Shown here one piece after another: positions 36,126 through 45,583 of a stretch of DNA of 64,000 bases; position 1 is the stretch's first letter, and each line of letters begins with the position of its first letter. Both the position numbers and the translations under genes were made by a program. The stretch lies in NCBI RefSeq assembly GCF_014196055.1, contig NZ_JACICY010000003.1, forward strand, positions 1-64,000, read 5' to 3'. The stretch is from Novosphingobium hassiacum. GTDB taxonomy: Bacteria; Pseudomonadota; Alphaproteobacteria; Sphingomonadales; Sphingomonadaceae. Under the pieces are notes generated by a model that was given only the letters and a program-made list of their open reading frames with translations, was not told the origin of the DNA and made no database searches.

Positions 36126-38774
36126 TTACTCGGCTTTGGCGACAACCTTCTTGGGCACAGCCTTCTTCGCCGCCGTTTTCTTTGTCGGGGCCTTCTTAGG
36201 CGCAGTCGTCTTTGCCCCGTCCTCGGCGGCAGCCTTCTTCGGCGCCGCCTTCTTCGCTGCAGGCTTCTTCGCGGCGGCCTTCTTGGCCGGAGCCTTTTTC
36301 TTGCCCTTGGGCGGACCCTTGGCGGCGCGCTCATCGATCAGCGCGATCGCCTCTTCCAGCGTCAAAGCCTCGGGCTGCTTGTCCTTGGGCAGTGTCGCAT
36401 TGGTCGTACCATCGGTGACATAAGGACCGTAACGCCCCGCCATCAGCTTGATCTCGCCACCCGAAGTCGGATGCGGCCCGAAGGTGTTGAGCGGTTCTGC
36501 CGCTGCACGATTGCCGCGACCGCCACCGGCGGCCGCTGCCGCCAGATGCATCACCGCCGCATTCATGCCAGTCTCGAACACCTCGGCCGTGGTCTTGAGC
36601 CGCGCATACTTGCCATCATGTGCCAGATAAGGCCCGTAACGCCCGATGCTTGCCGTGATCGGATTGCCGGACTCCGGATGCGTACCAACCTCGCGCGGCA
36701 ACCCAAGCAGCTTCAGCGCCCACTCCAGATCAAGTTCGCCAATGTCCTTGGGGATCGAAGCGCGCTTGGCTTCCTTGCCATCGCCCAGTTGCACGTACGG
36801 TCCGAACCGGCCGGTCTTGCGCGCCACGTCCAGGCCCGTCACCGGGTCCTTGCCGAGCACGCCATCGTCATCGCCGCCTTCGCCATCGGCCCCGCCGGGC
36901 TGCGCGAACTTGCGGGTAAACTTGCACTCGGGATAATTCGAACACGCCACAAATGCTCCGTAACGTCCGCCACGCAGCGAGAGGCGTCCTGCCTCGCACT
37001 TGGGGCACAGACGCGGATCGGTGCCGTCCTCACGCGGCGGAAACAGATAGTCGGAGAGGAATTCGTCGAGCTCAGCCGTGACCTCGCTCGGCTTCTTCTC
37101 CATCACCTCGTCGGACTTCGGCTTGAAATCGCGCCAGAAGTCGGCAAGCACGGTCTTCCATTCAGCGCGCCCACCCGAAACATCGTCGAGTTCTTCCTCC
37201 ATCCCGGCGGTGAATTCATAGGCGACGTAGCGCGGGAAAAACCGTTCTAGAAATGCCGTGAGAAGTCGCCCAGACTCCTCTGCAAAGAAACGGTTCTTCT
37301 CGATCCTGACGTAGTTGCGGTCCTTCAGCACCTGCAGTGTCGAGGCGTACGTCGAAGGCCGCCCAATCCCCAGTTCCTCAAGCCGCTTGACCAGGCTTGC
37401 CTCGGAATAGCGCGGCGGTGGCTGGGTGAAGTGCTGCGTGGCGTCGACGCCGCGCTTGGCCGGGGTATCGCCCTTTGCCATCGCGGGGAGCAGACCGCTC
37501 TCGTCATCATCACCCTCGGCTTTCTGGTCGCGGCCTTCCTCGTAGACCGCCAAAAAGCCGGGGAACTTGATCACCTGCCCCGTCGCGCGCATCTCATGCT
37601 TGCCCGTCCCGTCACGCAACGTGATGGTAGTGCGCTCGATGTTGGCAGAGGCCATTTGGCTCGCCATCGCGCGCTTGTAGATCAGGTCGTAGAGCCGCGC
37701 CTCGTCACCCGAACCGTACTTGTCCTTGGTGAAATCGGTGGGCCGGATCGCCTCGTGCGCTTCCTGCGCGTTCTTGGCCTTGGTCTCATAATGACGCGGC
37801 TTTTCAGGTAGATAGTGCCCGTCGTAGCGGTCCGAGATCGCCTTGCGCGCCTCCGAAATCGCGCTCGGGTCCATCTGCACGCCATCGGTACGCATGTAGG
37901 TGATCGCGCCCGCTTCATACAGCGTCTGCGCCACGCGCATGGCATGGCTGGCCGAGAAGCCGAGCTTGCGCGAAGCTTCCTGCTGCAGGGTCGAGGTCGT
38001 GAACGGCGGGTACGGATTGCGGCGGGTCGGTTTGGTCTCGACCTCCTCGACACGGAACGTTGCCGCCTCGACCAGCGCCTTGGCCTTCATCGCCGCGCCT
38101 TCGTCGCCGAGCGTCAGCTTTTCGAGCTTTTCGCCCTCGAATCGCACCAGGCGCGCCGCAAATTCGGTGCCGGTGTGCTCCATGCGGGCAACGACCGACC
38201 AGTATTCCTGCGAACGGAAGGCTTCGATCTCGCGCTCACGCTCGACGATCAGGCGCAGCGAAACCGACTGCACGCGACCCGCTGACTTCGCGCCCGGCAG
38301 CTTGCGCCACAGCACAGGCGAAAGCGTGAACCCGAACAGGTAGTCCAGTGCGCGCCGGGCAAGGTAGGCATCGATCAGGTCCTGATCCAGCTCGCGCGGG
38401 CGCTTCATCGCGTCGGTCACCGTTTGCTTGGTGATCGCGTTGAACGTGACCCGCTCGACCTCCTTGGGCAGGACTTTACGCTTCTTGAGCAGCTCGCGAA
38501 CGTGCCACGAGATCGCCTCGCCCTCGCGGTCAGGGTCGGTCGCGAGGATCAGACGGTCAGCAGTCTTGGCCGCATCGGTGATGGCCTTCACGCGCGACGC
38601 CTTGTCGCCGTACATCTCCCAGTCCATCGCGAAGTCCTCGTCCGGACGGACCGACCCGTCCTTGACCGGCAGGTCGCGGATGTGGCCGTAGGAGGCCAGA
38701 ACCTTGTACCCCGGCCCCAGATACTTTTCGATGGTCTTGGCCTTGGCCGGGGATTCTACGATGACAAGCTGCAT
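36126..38774 (-). CDS. topA: DNA topoisomerase I with Lys/Ala-rich tail
   Basis: TopA relaxes negative supercoils. The 882-aa protein has a Toprim domain at the N terminus (VIVESPAKAKTIEKYLG, ATDPDREGEAISWH) and the catalytic tyrosine in AITYMRTDGVQMDP. One C4 zinc finger follows (CPKCEAGRLSLRGG with CSNYPEC), then three C-terminal repeat modules (GRYGPY type) and a tail of about 70 residues rich in KK-A-P (such as KKAPAKKAAAKK). Basic tails of this kind occur in alphaproteobacterial TopA and are likely to bind DNA. Length and order are normal for the group. Confidence 0.97.
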   Translation of the reverse strand: MQLVIVESPAKAKTIEKYLGPGYKVLASYGHIRDLPVKDGSVRPDEDFAMDWEMYGDKASRVKAITDAAKTADRLILATDPDREGEAISWHVRELLKKRKVLPKEVERVTFNAITKQTVTDAMKRPRELDQDLIDAYLARRALDYLFGFTLSPVLWRKLPGAKSAGRVQSVSLRLIVEREREIEAFRSQEYWSVVARMEHTGTEFAARLVRFEGEKLEKLTLGDEGAAMKAKALVEAATFRVEEVETKPTRRNPYPPFTTSTLQQEASRKLGFSASHAMRVAQTLYEAGAITYMRTDGVQMDPSAISEARKAISDRYDGHYLPEKPRHYETKAKNAQEAHEAIRPTDFTKDKYGSGDEARLYDLIYKRAMASQMASANIERTTITLRDGTGKHEMRATGQVIKFPGFLAVYEEGRDQKAEGDDDESGLLPAMAKGDTPAKRGVDATQHFTQPPPRYSEASLVKRLEELGIGRPSTYASTLQVLKDRNYVRIEKNRFFAEESGRLLTAFLERFFPRYVAYEFTAGMEEELDDVSGGRAEWKTVLADFWRDFKPKSDEVMEKKPSEVTAELDEFLSDYLFPPREDGTDPRLCPKCEAGRLSLRGGRYGAFVACSNYPECKFTRKFAQPGGADGEGGDDDGVLGKDPVTGLDVARKTGRFGPYVQLGDGKEAKRASIPKDIGELDLEWALKLLGLPREVGTHPESGNPITASIGRYGPYLAHDGKYARLKTTAEVFETGMNAAVMHLAAAAAGGGRGNRAAAEPLNTFGPHPTSGGEIKLMAGRYGPYVTDGTTNATLPKDKQPEALTLEEAIALIDERAAKGPPKGKKKAPAKKAAAKKPAAKKAAPKKAAAEDGAKTTAPKKAPTKKTAAKKAVPKKVVAKAE

Positions 38775-38872
38775 GGCGGTTTTAAGCAGTCCTTACGTGT
38801 ACGTGTACGCGAGGGTGGCGGCGACGAAGCGGGTTCGTCAAGCGGCGTGCGTCAACAATCTTGGGCGGAGGG

Positions 38873-39565
38873 TCAGCCGAACACGTCCTCGTACTGCGCC
38901 CCGCTGCCCGCAAGAGCGCGATAGATGGCGATGGCTATGAGGTTGCCGACCAGGCCGATTGCGACCGAGGCAAGATTGACGACGAACGGCATGATGACGC
39001 CAACCGAACCGGTCCCGGCCACCGCCTCGTCCGGCAGGCCTCCCAATTCTCCAGCCATGGCGGCGACGAAGATCAGCGCCACGATGCTCAGGAAGTATAC
39101 CACGTAGACGCTGGCAAGTGACCACACGCTATCCTTGGTCCGCTCCCAACTCTCGGACATGGCCTCGGTCGTACCCCGACCTTCGGCGACGATCAGCGGC
39201 GTGACCATCGACCAGCGCGCCATGCAATAGATGCCGGGAACGATCAGCACCAGGAACGCAAGCCCAATGCCCAGCGATGTCAGGATCGATGCACCGAACA
39301 GCGACCCATACGATCGACCGCTGCTGACCTGAAGCGATTCACCGCGCAGGATCGTTTCGACGACGTGATAGCTGACGAAAAAGCTGAGGATCGAACCCAT
39401 GATGTTCGCCAAGGCCTCACCACTGCCTGCCAGCGCGATGTCGAGCCCGGTCATTACCGCAGCCAGAAAACCTGCCGCGACGACCCAGACGCGCGCGTAG
39501 CGCAGCCCCAGATCGCCGACGTCGCCGAAGATCGCCGCCGCACTGACTTTACCGTGCTCGTTCAT
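38873..39565 (-). CDS. Polytopic membrane protein, GDPD-membrane-domain-like
   Basis: The 230-aa protein has about six helices. Stretches such as LIVPGIYCMARWSMVTPLIV and EGRGTTEAMSESWERTKD match a domain found N-terminal to some glycerophosphodiester phosphodiesterases and in many small bacterial membrane proteins (DUF975/YciC-like). The function is unknown. The start at 39565 gives MNEHGKVSAAA, with GGGGGT upstream. It lies 19 bp downstream of dprA on the same strand and may be last in the plsY-dprA unit. Confidence 0.75.
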   Translation of the reverse strand: MNEHGKVSAAAIFGDVGDLGLRYARVWVVAAGFLAAVMTGLDIALAGSGEALANIMGSILSFFVSYHVVETILRGESLQVSSGRSYGSLFGASILTSLGIGLAFLVLIVPGIYCMARWSMVTPLIVAEGRGTTEAMSESWERTKDSVWSLASVYVVYFLSIVALIFVAAMAGELGGLPDEAVAGTGSVGVIMPFVVNLASVAIGLVGNLIAIAIYRALAGSGAQYEDVFG

Positions 39566-39584
39566 CGATACCCCCAAAGCAAAT

Positions 39585-40697
39585 TCACCCCGCCAGCGAC
39601 ACCCGGCCACCCGCGTGGCGCACCAACTTGCCCGCCAGTTCCATCTCGAGCAGCGCCATCTGCACCGCCCCTGCCTCAGCCCCGCTCTGCCGGATAACCT
39701 CGTCGACCGCTACCGGCGCAAGCCCGAGCAATCCAGCGATGTCGGCCGGCTCATCCACCCCTCCGCTCGCAAAATCCTCACCACTTTCGCGAAACGTTGA
39801 ACGGGGACGACCTTCGAAGCCGACAAGTAGTTCCACGACATCATCAGGCGACTGCACCAGAATCGCCCCCTCGCGGATCAGCTGGTTGCACCCTTGCGAC
39901 CGCGTATCGAGGGGCGAACCCGGTATCGCCATGACCTCGCGCCCCGCTTCCGCCGCAAGCCGCGCGGTGATGAGCGAACCCGACCTTGGCGCAGCCTCGA
40001 CCACCAGCGTGCCCGTGGCCAGCCCGGCAATGATCCGGTTGCGATGCGGGAAGTGTCGCGCGAGTGGCTCGGTCCCCGGCGGCATCTCGGCGATCAGCAG
40101 CCCCTGCGTCGCGACTTGCTCCTGAAGTTCGGCATTTTCGGGCGGATAGGTGATGTCGATCCCGCTGGCGATGACGCCGACCGTGCCCCCGCCCTGATCC
40201 ATCCCCGTCAGCGCTCCGCGATGCGCCGCCGAATCGATGCCGCGCGCCAGTCCGGAAACGATCACGTAACCCCTGCCAGCCAGCGCGCCCGCAAAGTCCC
40301 GTGAGAGCTTCACTGCCGCCGCCGAAGCATTGCGCGCGCCCACCACGGCTACCGATGGCCGCGCCAGTAGTGCGGTATCGCCGCGCACAGTCAGGATCGG
40401 CGGCGGCGCTTCGAGCGACGCCAGCAAGGCCGGGTAATCCGGGCTATCATGGAACAGGTATCGCCCGCCTGTCGCACGCAGCGCCGCAACCTCGGCCTCG
40501 ATCCGCTCCACCTTGGCAGGCCGATAGGGCGCGCCGCCTCGCGCTGCCAGATCGGGCAAAGCGTCCAGTGCCGCCCCCGCGGTGCCGAAGCGGCGCAGCA
40601 ACTGGTTGTAGCTGACCGGCCCGATGTTGGGTGATCGCAGCAAGCGTATCCGCGCAAAAGCCTCATCACGCGTCAGCGCGGGCGGGGCGGCAGTCAC
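39585..40697 (-). CDS. dprA: DNA processing protein DprA
   Basis: DprA loads RecA onto incoming single-stranded DNA during natural transformation and is also widely conserved in non-competent bacteria. The 370-aa product has the Rossmann-like DprA core with [37 protein letters not shown] and [20 protein letters not shown]. An N-terminal SAM-like region and a C-terminal winged helix ([20 protein letters not shown]) flank it. It overlaps plsY by four bases (40694-40697), so the pair is cotranscribed. Confidence 0.95.
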   Translation of the reverse strand: MTAAPPALTRDEAFARIRLLRSPNIGPVSYNQLLRRFGTAGAALDALPDLAARGGAPYRPAKVERIEAEVAALRATGGRYLFHDSPDYPALLASLEAPPPILTVRGDTALLARPSVAVVGARNASAAAVKLSRDFAGALAGRGYVIVSGLARGIDSAAHRGALTGMDQGGGTVGVIASGIDITYPPENAELQEQVATQGLLIAEMPPGTEPLARHFPHRNRIIAGLATGTLVVEAAPRSGSLITARLAAEAGREVMAIPGSPLDTRSQGCNQLIREGAILVQSPDDVVELLVGFEGRPRSTFRESGEDFASGGVDEPADIAGLLGLAPVAVDEVIRQSGAEAGAVQMALLEMELAGKLVRHAGGRVSLAG

Positions 40698-41287
40698 TTC
40701 TTGCTACCGACCCTCGGCTCCGTCCCGGCGCGCAGCCGTGCGATATTCTCGCGGTGGAGCGACACCACGAGCAGCGCGAGCAGCGCCAGCACCGGCACGT
40801 ATGGCGCATACCCCAGCACCGCCGCCGCGACCGGCGCGATCACCGCCGCGCACATTCCGCCAAGCGACGAAATCCGGCTGATCGCCAGCACGCCCAGCCA
40901 GGTCACCGCATAAGCCAGCCCAATCGGCCATGCGAGCCCCAGCGACACGCCCATCAGCGTCGCCACGCCCTTGCCGCCCTTGAACTTCAGCCACACCGGG
41001 AAGCAGTGCCCCAGTACCACCGCCAGCGCAGCGATGCCTTCATTTCCCGTCAGCAGGTGCCGCGCGATCAGCACCGCCGCCAGCCCCTTGCCCAGATCGA
41101 GCAGCAGCGTCGCCGCCGCCAGCCCCTTCTTGCCGGTACGCAGCACATTGGTCGCGCCGATGTTGCCCGATCCGATCGAGCGGAGGTCGCCCGCGCCGGT
41201 CAGCCGGGTAAGGATCAGGCCGAAGGGGATCGACCCCAGCAGATAGCCGACGAGAAGAGCGATAATCGTGTCCACAAGCGCCATCAT
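40694..41287 (-). CDS. plsY: Glycerol-3-phosphate acyltransferase PlsY
   Basis: PlsY moves the acyl group from acyl-phosphate to glycerol-3-phosphate, the first step of phospholipid synthesis. The 197-aa membrane protein has five helices and the three PlsY motifs: GSIPFG with the following [11 protein letters not shown], the KGGKGVAT phosphate-binding motif and a C-terminal HRENIARL. Adjacent ATGs at 41287 and 41284 make the exact start uncertain; no strong ribosome site is seen. The frame stays open upstream but overlaps the murI promoter. Confidence 0.95.
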   Translation of the reverse strand: MMALVDTIIALLVGYLLGSIPFGLILTRLTGAGDLRSIGSGNIGATNVLRTGKKGLAAATLLLDLGKGLAAVLIARHLLTGNEGIAALAVVLGHCFPVWLKFKGGKGVATLMGVSLGLAWPIGLAYAVTWLGVLAISRISSLGGMCAAVIAPVAAAVLGYAPYVPVLALLALLVVSLHRENIARLRAGTEPRVGSKK

Positions 41288-41358
41288 ACGCAACCCGGTG
41301 GCAAAAGCGAAAGAGGCGACTTTCCATTTTGCCGCCAATCCCGATACAAGTCCCGGCA

Positions 41359-42180
41359 ATGACGCAAATCGATCCCCATGAGACAGTCGATCCGACCGCC
41401 CCCGTCCTGCTTTTCGACTCCGGCGTCGGCGGCCTCTCGGTCCTCGCCAAGCTGCGCGCGATCCTACCGCAAGCGCCGGTGATCTACGTCGCCGACAACG
41501 CCGGGCTGCCCTATGGCGACAAGACCGAAGCCCAGATCGCCGCGCGCGTCTCGGGCCTGCTCGGACGCCTGACCGAGCGCTTGCGCCCGCGTCTCGTGTG
41601 CATCGCCTGCAACACCGCCTCGACCATCGCGCTGGCCTCGGTGCGCGAAGTCCTCGAAGTGCCCATCGTCGGCACCGTCCCCGCGATCAAACCCGCCGCC
41701 GCGATGACGCGAACCGGTGTCATCGGCCTGCTCGGCACCGCCGCCACCATCCGCCAGAGCTACGTCGACCGCCTCGAAGCCGAATTCGCCGCCGACAAGC
41801 TGCTCCTGCGCCATGGCGCACCCGAACTCGTCGCTGCTGCCGAGGCCAAGCTGCGTGGCGATCCGGTCGATCCGGCGGTGTATGCCCGCGCTGCCGACGC
41901 TCTGCGCGCCCAGCCCGGCGGCGACCGGATCGACACCGTCGTGCTCGCCTGCACGCATTTCCCGCTGATCGAGGCCGAATTACGCGTCGCCTTCGGCCCC
42001 GGCGTAGCCTTCGTCGATGGCTCTGACGGAATCGCGCGACGCATCGCCTTTCTGACCGATGGCCAGCCCTGGCACCGCAACAAACCCGATCTTGCGCTGT
42101 TCACCCGTGGCGGAATCGAAGTGGACCGGCTAGACTCGGTCCTTGCAGCGCACGGACTGGCCGAAGTGGCGCTGTTCTGA
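41359..42180 (+). CDS. murI: Glutamate racemase
   Basis: MurI makes D-glutamate for peptidoglycan. The 273-aa protein has [17 protein letters not shown], the first catalytic Cys in CIACNTAST and the second in [11 protein letters not shown], with GLPYGDKT typical of the family. The start at 41359 (MTQIDPHE) gives a normal length; an in-frame ATG at 41329 would add ten residues. It is divergent from plsY with 71 bp between. A small secreted or anchored MBL hydrolase follows. Confidence 0.95.
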   Translation: MTQIDPHETVDPTAPVLLFDSGVGGLSVLAKLRAILPQAPVIYVADNAGLPYGDKTEAQIAARVSGLLGRLTERLRPRLVCIACNTASTIALASVREVLEVPIVGTVPAIKPAAAMTRTGVIGLLGTAATIRQSYVDRLEAEFAADKLLLRHGAPELVAAAEAKLRGDPVDPAVYARAADALRAQPGGDRIDTVVLACTHFPLIEAELRVAFGPGVAFVDGSDGIARRIAFLTDGQPWHRNKPDLALFTRGGIEVDRLDSVLAAHGLAEVALF

Positions 42181-42223
42181 AAGGGGTGCCACGCACTCCG
42201 GCACCGGGCATGGGGGCCCATTG

Positions 42224-43132
42224 ATGAGTAGATTTTCCAAGGCGTTGATCGTCCTGCTCCTGTTGCTGGGCGCAGGCTATTACTGGCTGCTGGTCGATGA
42301 CGGCCCAGCCAGTGCGCCGATCCGCACGATCGACATCGCGCAAGTGCGCAAGGCCGCAGTTGCGCTCCCCGGCGACAGACCCATCGCGCTCGAATATGCG
42401 GTCATCGCCACGCGCCGGGTCCCGGGCGCGCTGCTCGCTGCCGGAACCGGGCTGCGCCAGATCACCACCGGCGTCATGGCGTGGCGCATCGCTACCCCGC
42501 GCGGTGGCATCGTCGTCGACAGCGGGCTGTCACCGGCCGATGCCAAGCGCATGGGCTACACCCTTTACGACAAGCGCGCCGAAGCGCTGGTCGGGCGCTG
42601 GATGGACGATGCCGAACTGATCATGTTCACCCACGAACACATCGATCACGTCGGCGGGTTCCTCGATCGTCCGCACTTCGAGAACGTCGCCGCCAAGGCT
42701 GTGCTATCGGCAGGCATCGTCCAGGGCATGACCGCACTGTGGCGCGAAAACGCGCAATCGCTGCCGACACCGCGCACGCTAGCGCCGATCGAGCCGATCG
42801 CACCGGGCGTCGTGCTGATCCAGACGCCCGGCCACACGCCGGCCTCGCAGATGATCTACGTCCAGCTGCAGAATGGCCGGGAATACCTGTTCGCCGGAGA
42901 CACCGCGTCGCTGGCCAACAACGTGATTCTGAAGCGGCCACGCGCCCGCCTCCTGACCGACTGGGTGGTCAAGGAAGATCGCGTCGCAACGCTCGGCTGG
43001 ATCGAGGGCCTCAACGCCTTGCGCAGCAAGAACGAGAAGATCGTGATCATCCCCTCGCACGATCCCGAATGGATCGCAGCCACGGCCCAGCGTGACGGTT
43101 TCACCGCCGCCAGCACCCAACCAGGTCCCTAA
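42224..43132 (+). CDS. Membrane-anchored MBL-fold metallo-hydrolase
   Basis: The 302-aa protein has one N-terminal membrane helix (about 6-25) and a metallo-beta-lactamase domain. The metal motif reads THEHIDHVGGF (HxHxDH), with later His in TPGHTPASQM, FAGDTASLANN and SHDPEW. The family includes lactonases and glyoxalase-like enzymes; the domain order resembles N-acyl-homoserine lactonase-like proteins, but the substrate cannot be assigned. The start at 42224 follows the conserved leader; upstream is a 43-bp gap after murI. Probably periplasmic-facing. Confidence 0.85.
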   Translation: MSRFSKALIVLLLLLGAGYYWLLVDDGPASAPIRTIDIAQVRKAAVALPGDRPIALEYAVIATRRVPGALLAAGTGLRQITTGVMAWRIATPRGGIVVDSGLSPADAKRMGYTLYDKRAEALVGRWMDDAELIMFTHEHIDHVGGFLDRPHFENVAAKAVLSAGIVQGMTALWRENAQSLPTPRTLAPIEPIAPGVVLIQTPGHTPASQMIYVQLQNGREYLFAGDTASLANNVILKRPRARLLTDWVVKEDRVATLGWIEGLNALRSKNEKIVIIPSHDPEWIAATAQRDGFTAASTQPGP

Positions 43133-43271
43133 CGACGCAAATAGGCCATGCGCCTCAAATGACGCTGGAATTGCTGGCACAACAGGCGTAGAAGCCACCC
43201 GTTCGCCGGTGGGCCCCCAGGGATCGGGTCTCAGGGACAGCAATGTCCTTGTTTGAGGAAGGAGCGGCGGG

Positions 43272-44492
43272 GTGAATTACGATCAGGTTTTCGATTCAGC
43301 TATCGAGCGTTTGCACTCGGAAGGCCGCTACCGCGTTTTCATCGACATCCTGCGCAACAAGGGAGCCTATCCCAACGCGCGCTGCTTTGCCGGACACAAC
43401 GGACCCAAGCCGATCACGGTGTGGTGCTCGAACGACTATCTTGCCATGGGCCAACACCCCAAGGTGATCGAGGCGATGGAAGAGGCGCTGCACAATGTTG
43501 GCGCGGGCTCGGGCGGCACGCGCAACATCGGCGGCAACACCCACTACCACATCCAGCTTGAAGGTGAACTCGCCGACCTCCACGGCAAGGATGGCGCGCT
43601 GCTGTTCACCTCGGGCTACGTCTCGAACGACGCGACGCTGTCCACCCTCGCCAAGATCCTGCCGGGCTGCGTCATCTTCTCGGACGAACTCAACCATGCC
43701 TCGATGATTGCGGGCATCCGCAATTCGGGCGCCGAAAAGAAGGTGTTCCGTCACAACGACGTCGAGCATCTCGAGGAACTGCTCGCCGAAACCGATCCAT
43801 CGGTGCCCAAGCTTATCGCGTTCGAATCGGTCTACTCGATGGATGGCGACGTCGCTCCGATCCACGCGATCTGCGACCTTGCCGAAAAGTATAACGCGCT
43901 CACCTACATCGACGAAGTCCACGCGGTGGGGATGTACGGCCCGCGCGGCGGCGGCATCACCGATCGCGATCAGGCCGCGCACCGCATCGACATCATCGAA
44001 GGCACGCTGGGCAAGGCGTTCGGCGTGATGGGTGGCTACATCGCCGCCGACACACGGATCATCGACGTGATCCGCTCCTACGCTCCCGGCTTCATCTTCA
44101 CGACCTCGCTCTCGCCGGTGCTCGTCGCAGGCGTGCTCGCCAGCGTCCGCCACCTCAAGTCGTCGAGCGTCGAACGCGAAGGCCAACAGGCTTCGGCCGC
44201 CTTCCTCAAGAAGTCGCTTGCCGACGCGGGCCTGCCGGTCATGCCGTCGACCACGCACATCGTGCCGCTGATGGTCGGTGATCCGATTCGCGCCAAGAAG
44301 ATCGCCGATATTCTGCTCGCCGAATACGGCGTCTACGTGCAGCCGATCAACTACCCGACCGTGCCGCGCGGCACCGAACGCCTGCGCTTTACCCCCGGCC
44401 CATCGCACACCGAAGCGATGATGACCGAGCTGACCGAGGCGCTGGTCGAGATCTGGCAGCGCATGGAACTGGAACTGCAGCAGGCGGCGTAG
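43272..44492 (+). CDS. hemA: 5-aminolevulinate synthase
   Basis: ALA synthase condenses glycine and succinyl-CoA to 5-aminolevulinate, the C4 route to haem that marks alphaproteobacteria. The 406-aa protein shows the alpha-oxoamine synthase features: [33 protein letters not shown] and the PLP lysine in [14 protein letters not shown]. The GTG start at 43272 has AAGGAG seven bases before it. An imperfect hairpin (AGGGACA...TGTCCTT, 43233-43250) sits in the leader. A strong intrinsic terminator follows the stop. Confidence 0.96.
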   Translation: MNYDQVFDSAIERLHSEGRYRVFIDILRNKGAYPNARCFAGHNGPKPITVWCSNDYLAMGQHPKVIEAMEEALHNVGAGSGGTRNIGGNTHYHIQLEGELADLHGKDGALLFTSGYVSNDATLSTLAKILPGCVIFSDELNHASMIAGIRNSGAEKKVFRHNDVEHLEELLAETDPSVPKLIAFESVYSMDGDVAPIHAICDLAEKYNALTYIDEVHAVGMYGPRGGGITDRDQAAHRIDIIEGTLGKAFGVMGGYIAADTRIIDVIRSYAPGFIFTTSLSPVLVAGVLASVRHLKSSSVEREGQQASAAFLKKSLADAGLPVMPSTTHIVPLMVGDPIRAKKIADILLAEYGVYVQPINYPTVPRGTERLRFTPGPSHTEAMMTELTEALVEIWQRMELELQQAA

Positions 44493-44508
44493 ACTTACAC
44501 GACGCACC

Positions 44509-44548
44509 AACCAAAAAGCCCTCCCCTTGCCGGAGGGCTTTTTTGGTT
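44509..44548. terminator. Rho-independent terminator after hemA
   Basis: The stem AACCAAAAAGCCCTCC (44509-44524) pairs with GGAGGGCTTTTTTGGTT (44532-44548). It gives a GC-rich core with a six-T run, starting 17 bp after the hemA stop. It is a textbook intrinsic terminator and, because of the A-run, could work on both strands. Confidence 0.92.
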
Positions 44549-44608
44549 CGGCTTGCCATTCCCGATCCGCGCGCTAACCTTAACCGGGCAGTTAATTCGG
44601 GAGACGGC

Positions 44609-45289
44609 ATGGCAGCGCAGACTTACGACGAGGTTGTCCTCGGACGCCGCTCGATCCGCGGCTATCTCGACAAACCCGTCCCGCGTGAACTGATCACGGA
44701 AATCCTCGCGCTCGCGCTGCGCACGCCGACGTCGATGAACACCCAGCCCTGGCACTTCCATGTCATCACTGGCGAGCCGCTGGACCGGATCCGCAAGGGC
44801 AACACCGAACGCATCCTCGCAGGTGAACCCGATTCACGCGAATTCCGCCGTGGCGAGGCCTTCGCAGGCGTTCATCGCGAACGGCAGGTCCACGTCGCCA
44901 AGCAACTTTTCAGCGCGATGGCCATCGCCCGCGACGATCCGGCCGCGCGACAGGACTGGGTGCTGCGTGGCTTCCGCCAGTTCGACGCCCCGGTCTGCGT
45001 GATCGTCACCTACGACCGCGAACTCTCGGGCAGCGACGACACGGCCTTCGATTGCGGCGCGGTCACCACCGCATTGGTCAACGCAGCATGGTCGCGCGGC
45101 CTGGGCTGCGTGATCAACTCACAGGGCATCATGCAATCCCCGGTGGTGCGCGAACACGCCGCGATTCCCGACGATCAGGTGATCATGAAAGCGGTCGCGC
45201 TCGGCTGGCCCGACCCGGACTTTCCGGCGAACGCGGTGGTCAGCGAGCGCAAGAGCGTGGATGATGCGGCACGGTTCGTGGGGTTCTGA
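44609..45289 (+). CDS. Nitroreductase-family flavoprotein
   Basis: The 226-aa protein has the FMN-binding nitroreductase fold, with VVLGRRSIRGYLDKPVPREL, RTPTSMNTQPWHFHVITG and the C-terminal VALGWPDPDFPANAV and ERKSVDD. These match the NfnB/BluB-related group of NAD(P)H-dependent nitroreductases. The physiological substrate is unknown. The ATG at 44609 has GGGAGA upstream. Twenty bases downstream lies the first inverted-repeat element (45309-45481). Confidence 0.9.
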   Translation: MAAQTYDEVVLGRRSIRGYLDKPVPRELITEILALALRTPTSMNTQPWHFHVITGEPLDRIRKGNTERILAGEPDSREFRRGEAFAGVHRERQVHVAKQLFSAMAIARDDPAARQDWVLRGFRQFDAPVCVIVTYDRELSGSDDTAFDCGAVTTALVNAAWSRGLGCVINSQGIMQSPVVREHAAIPDDQVIMKAVALGWPDPDFPANAVVSERKSVDDAARFVGF

Positions 45290-45308
45290 AAAACAAAAGC
45301 CCGAAATT

Positions 45309-45481
45309 GTTTCGCGCAGAGGCGCGGAGGAAGCGGAGAGCGCGGAGATGTAGTGCTGGCGGCAAGGCCGCTCTCCCAATCGGCGTCGATCTTGAGGCGC
45401 GGTTGGCGGAGTATTTGGCTAGGAGGCTGTGTTGCCCAGACCCTCAGCGCCCCCTGCTTCCTCTGCGCCTCTGCGCGAAAC
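45309..45481. repeat. Empty 173-bp element with ~39-bp inverted ends (GxxExxY-type ends)
   Basis: The left end GTTTCGCGCAGAGGCGCGGA... (45309-45347) and the right end ...TCTGCGCCTCTGCGCGAAAC (45443-45481) are imperfect inverted repeats, about 33 of 38 bases matching. The same ends bound the GxxExxY element at 49447-49923. The ~95-bp interior has no gene and no visible similarity to the GxxExxY gene. Flanks show no clear target-site duplication. Confidence 0.78.
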
Positions 45482-45532
45482 CCGTTCTCTTCTCTGACTG
45501 ACGTTTCCCGTCAGCAATTGCGGCTCCAACGA

Positions 45533-45562
45533 AAAAGGCCCCACCTCACGGCAGGGCCTTTT
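45533..45562 (-). terminator. Rho-independent terminator of the decarboxylase gene
   Basis: AAAAGGCCC (45533-45541) and GGGCCTTTT (45554-45562) form a stem with a T-run on the minus strand, 22 bp past the stop of the decarboxylase gene. A second small hairpin, CTGACG-tttcc-CGTCAG (45498-45514), lies nearby. Confidence 0.85.
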
Positions 45563-45583
45563 CTCAACTCAAACCACGCTAAA

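Noticed and set aside
36126..36330. Tandem-like GCC/CTT-rich repeats
   Set aside because: These encode the Lys/Ala/Pro tail of TopA and are not an independent repeat array.
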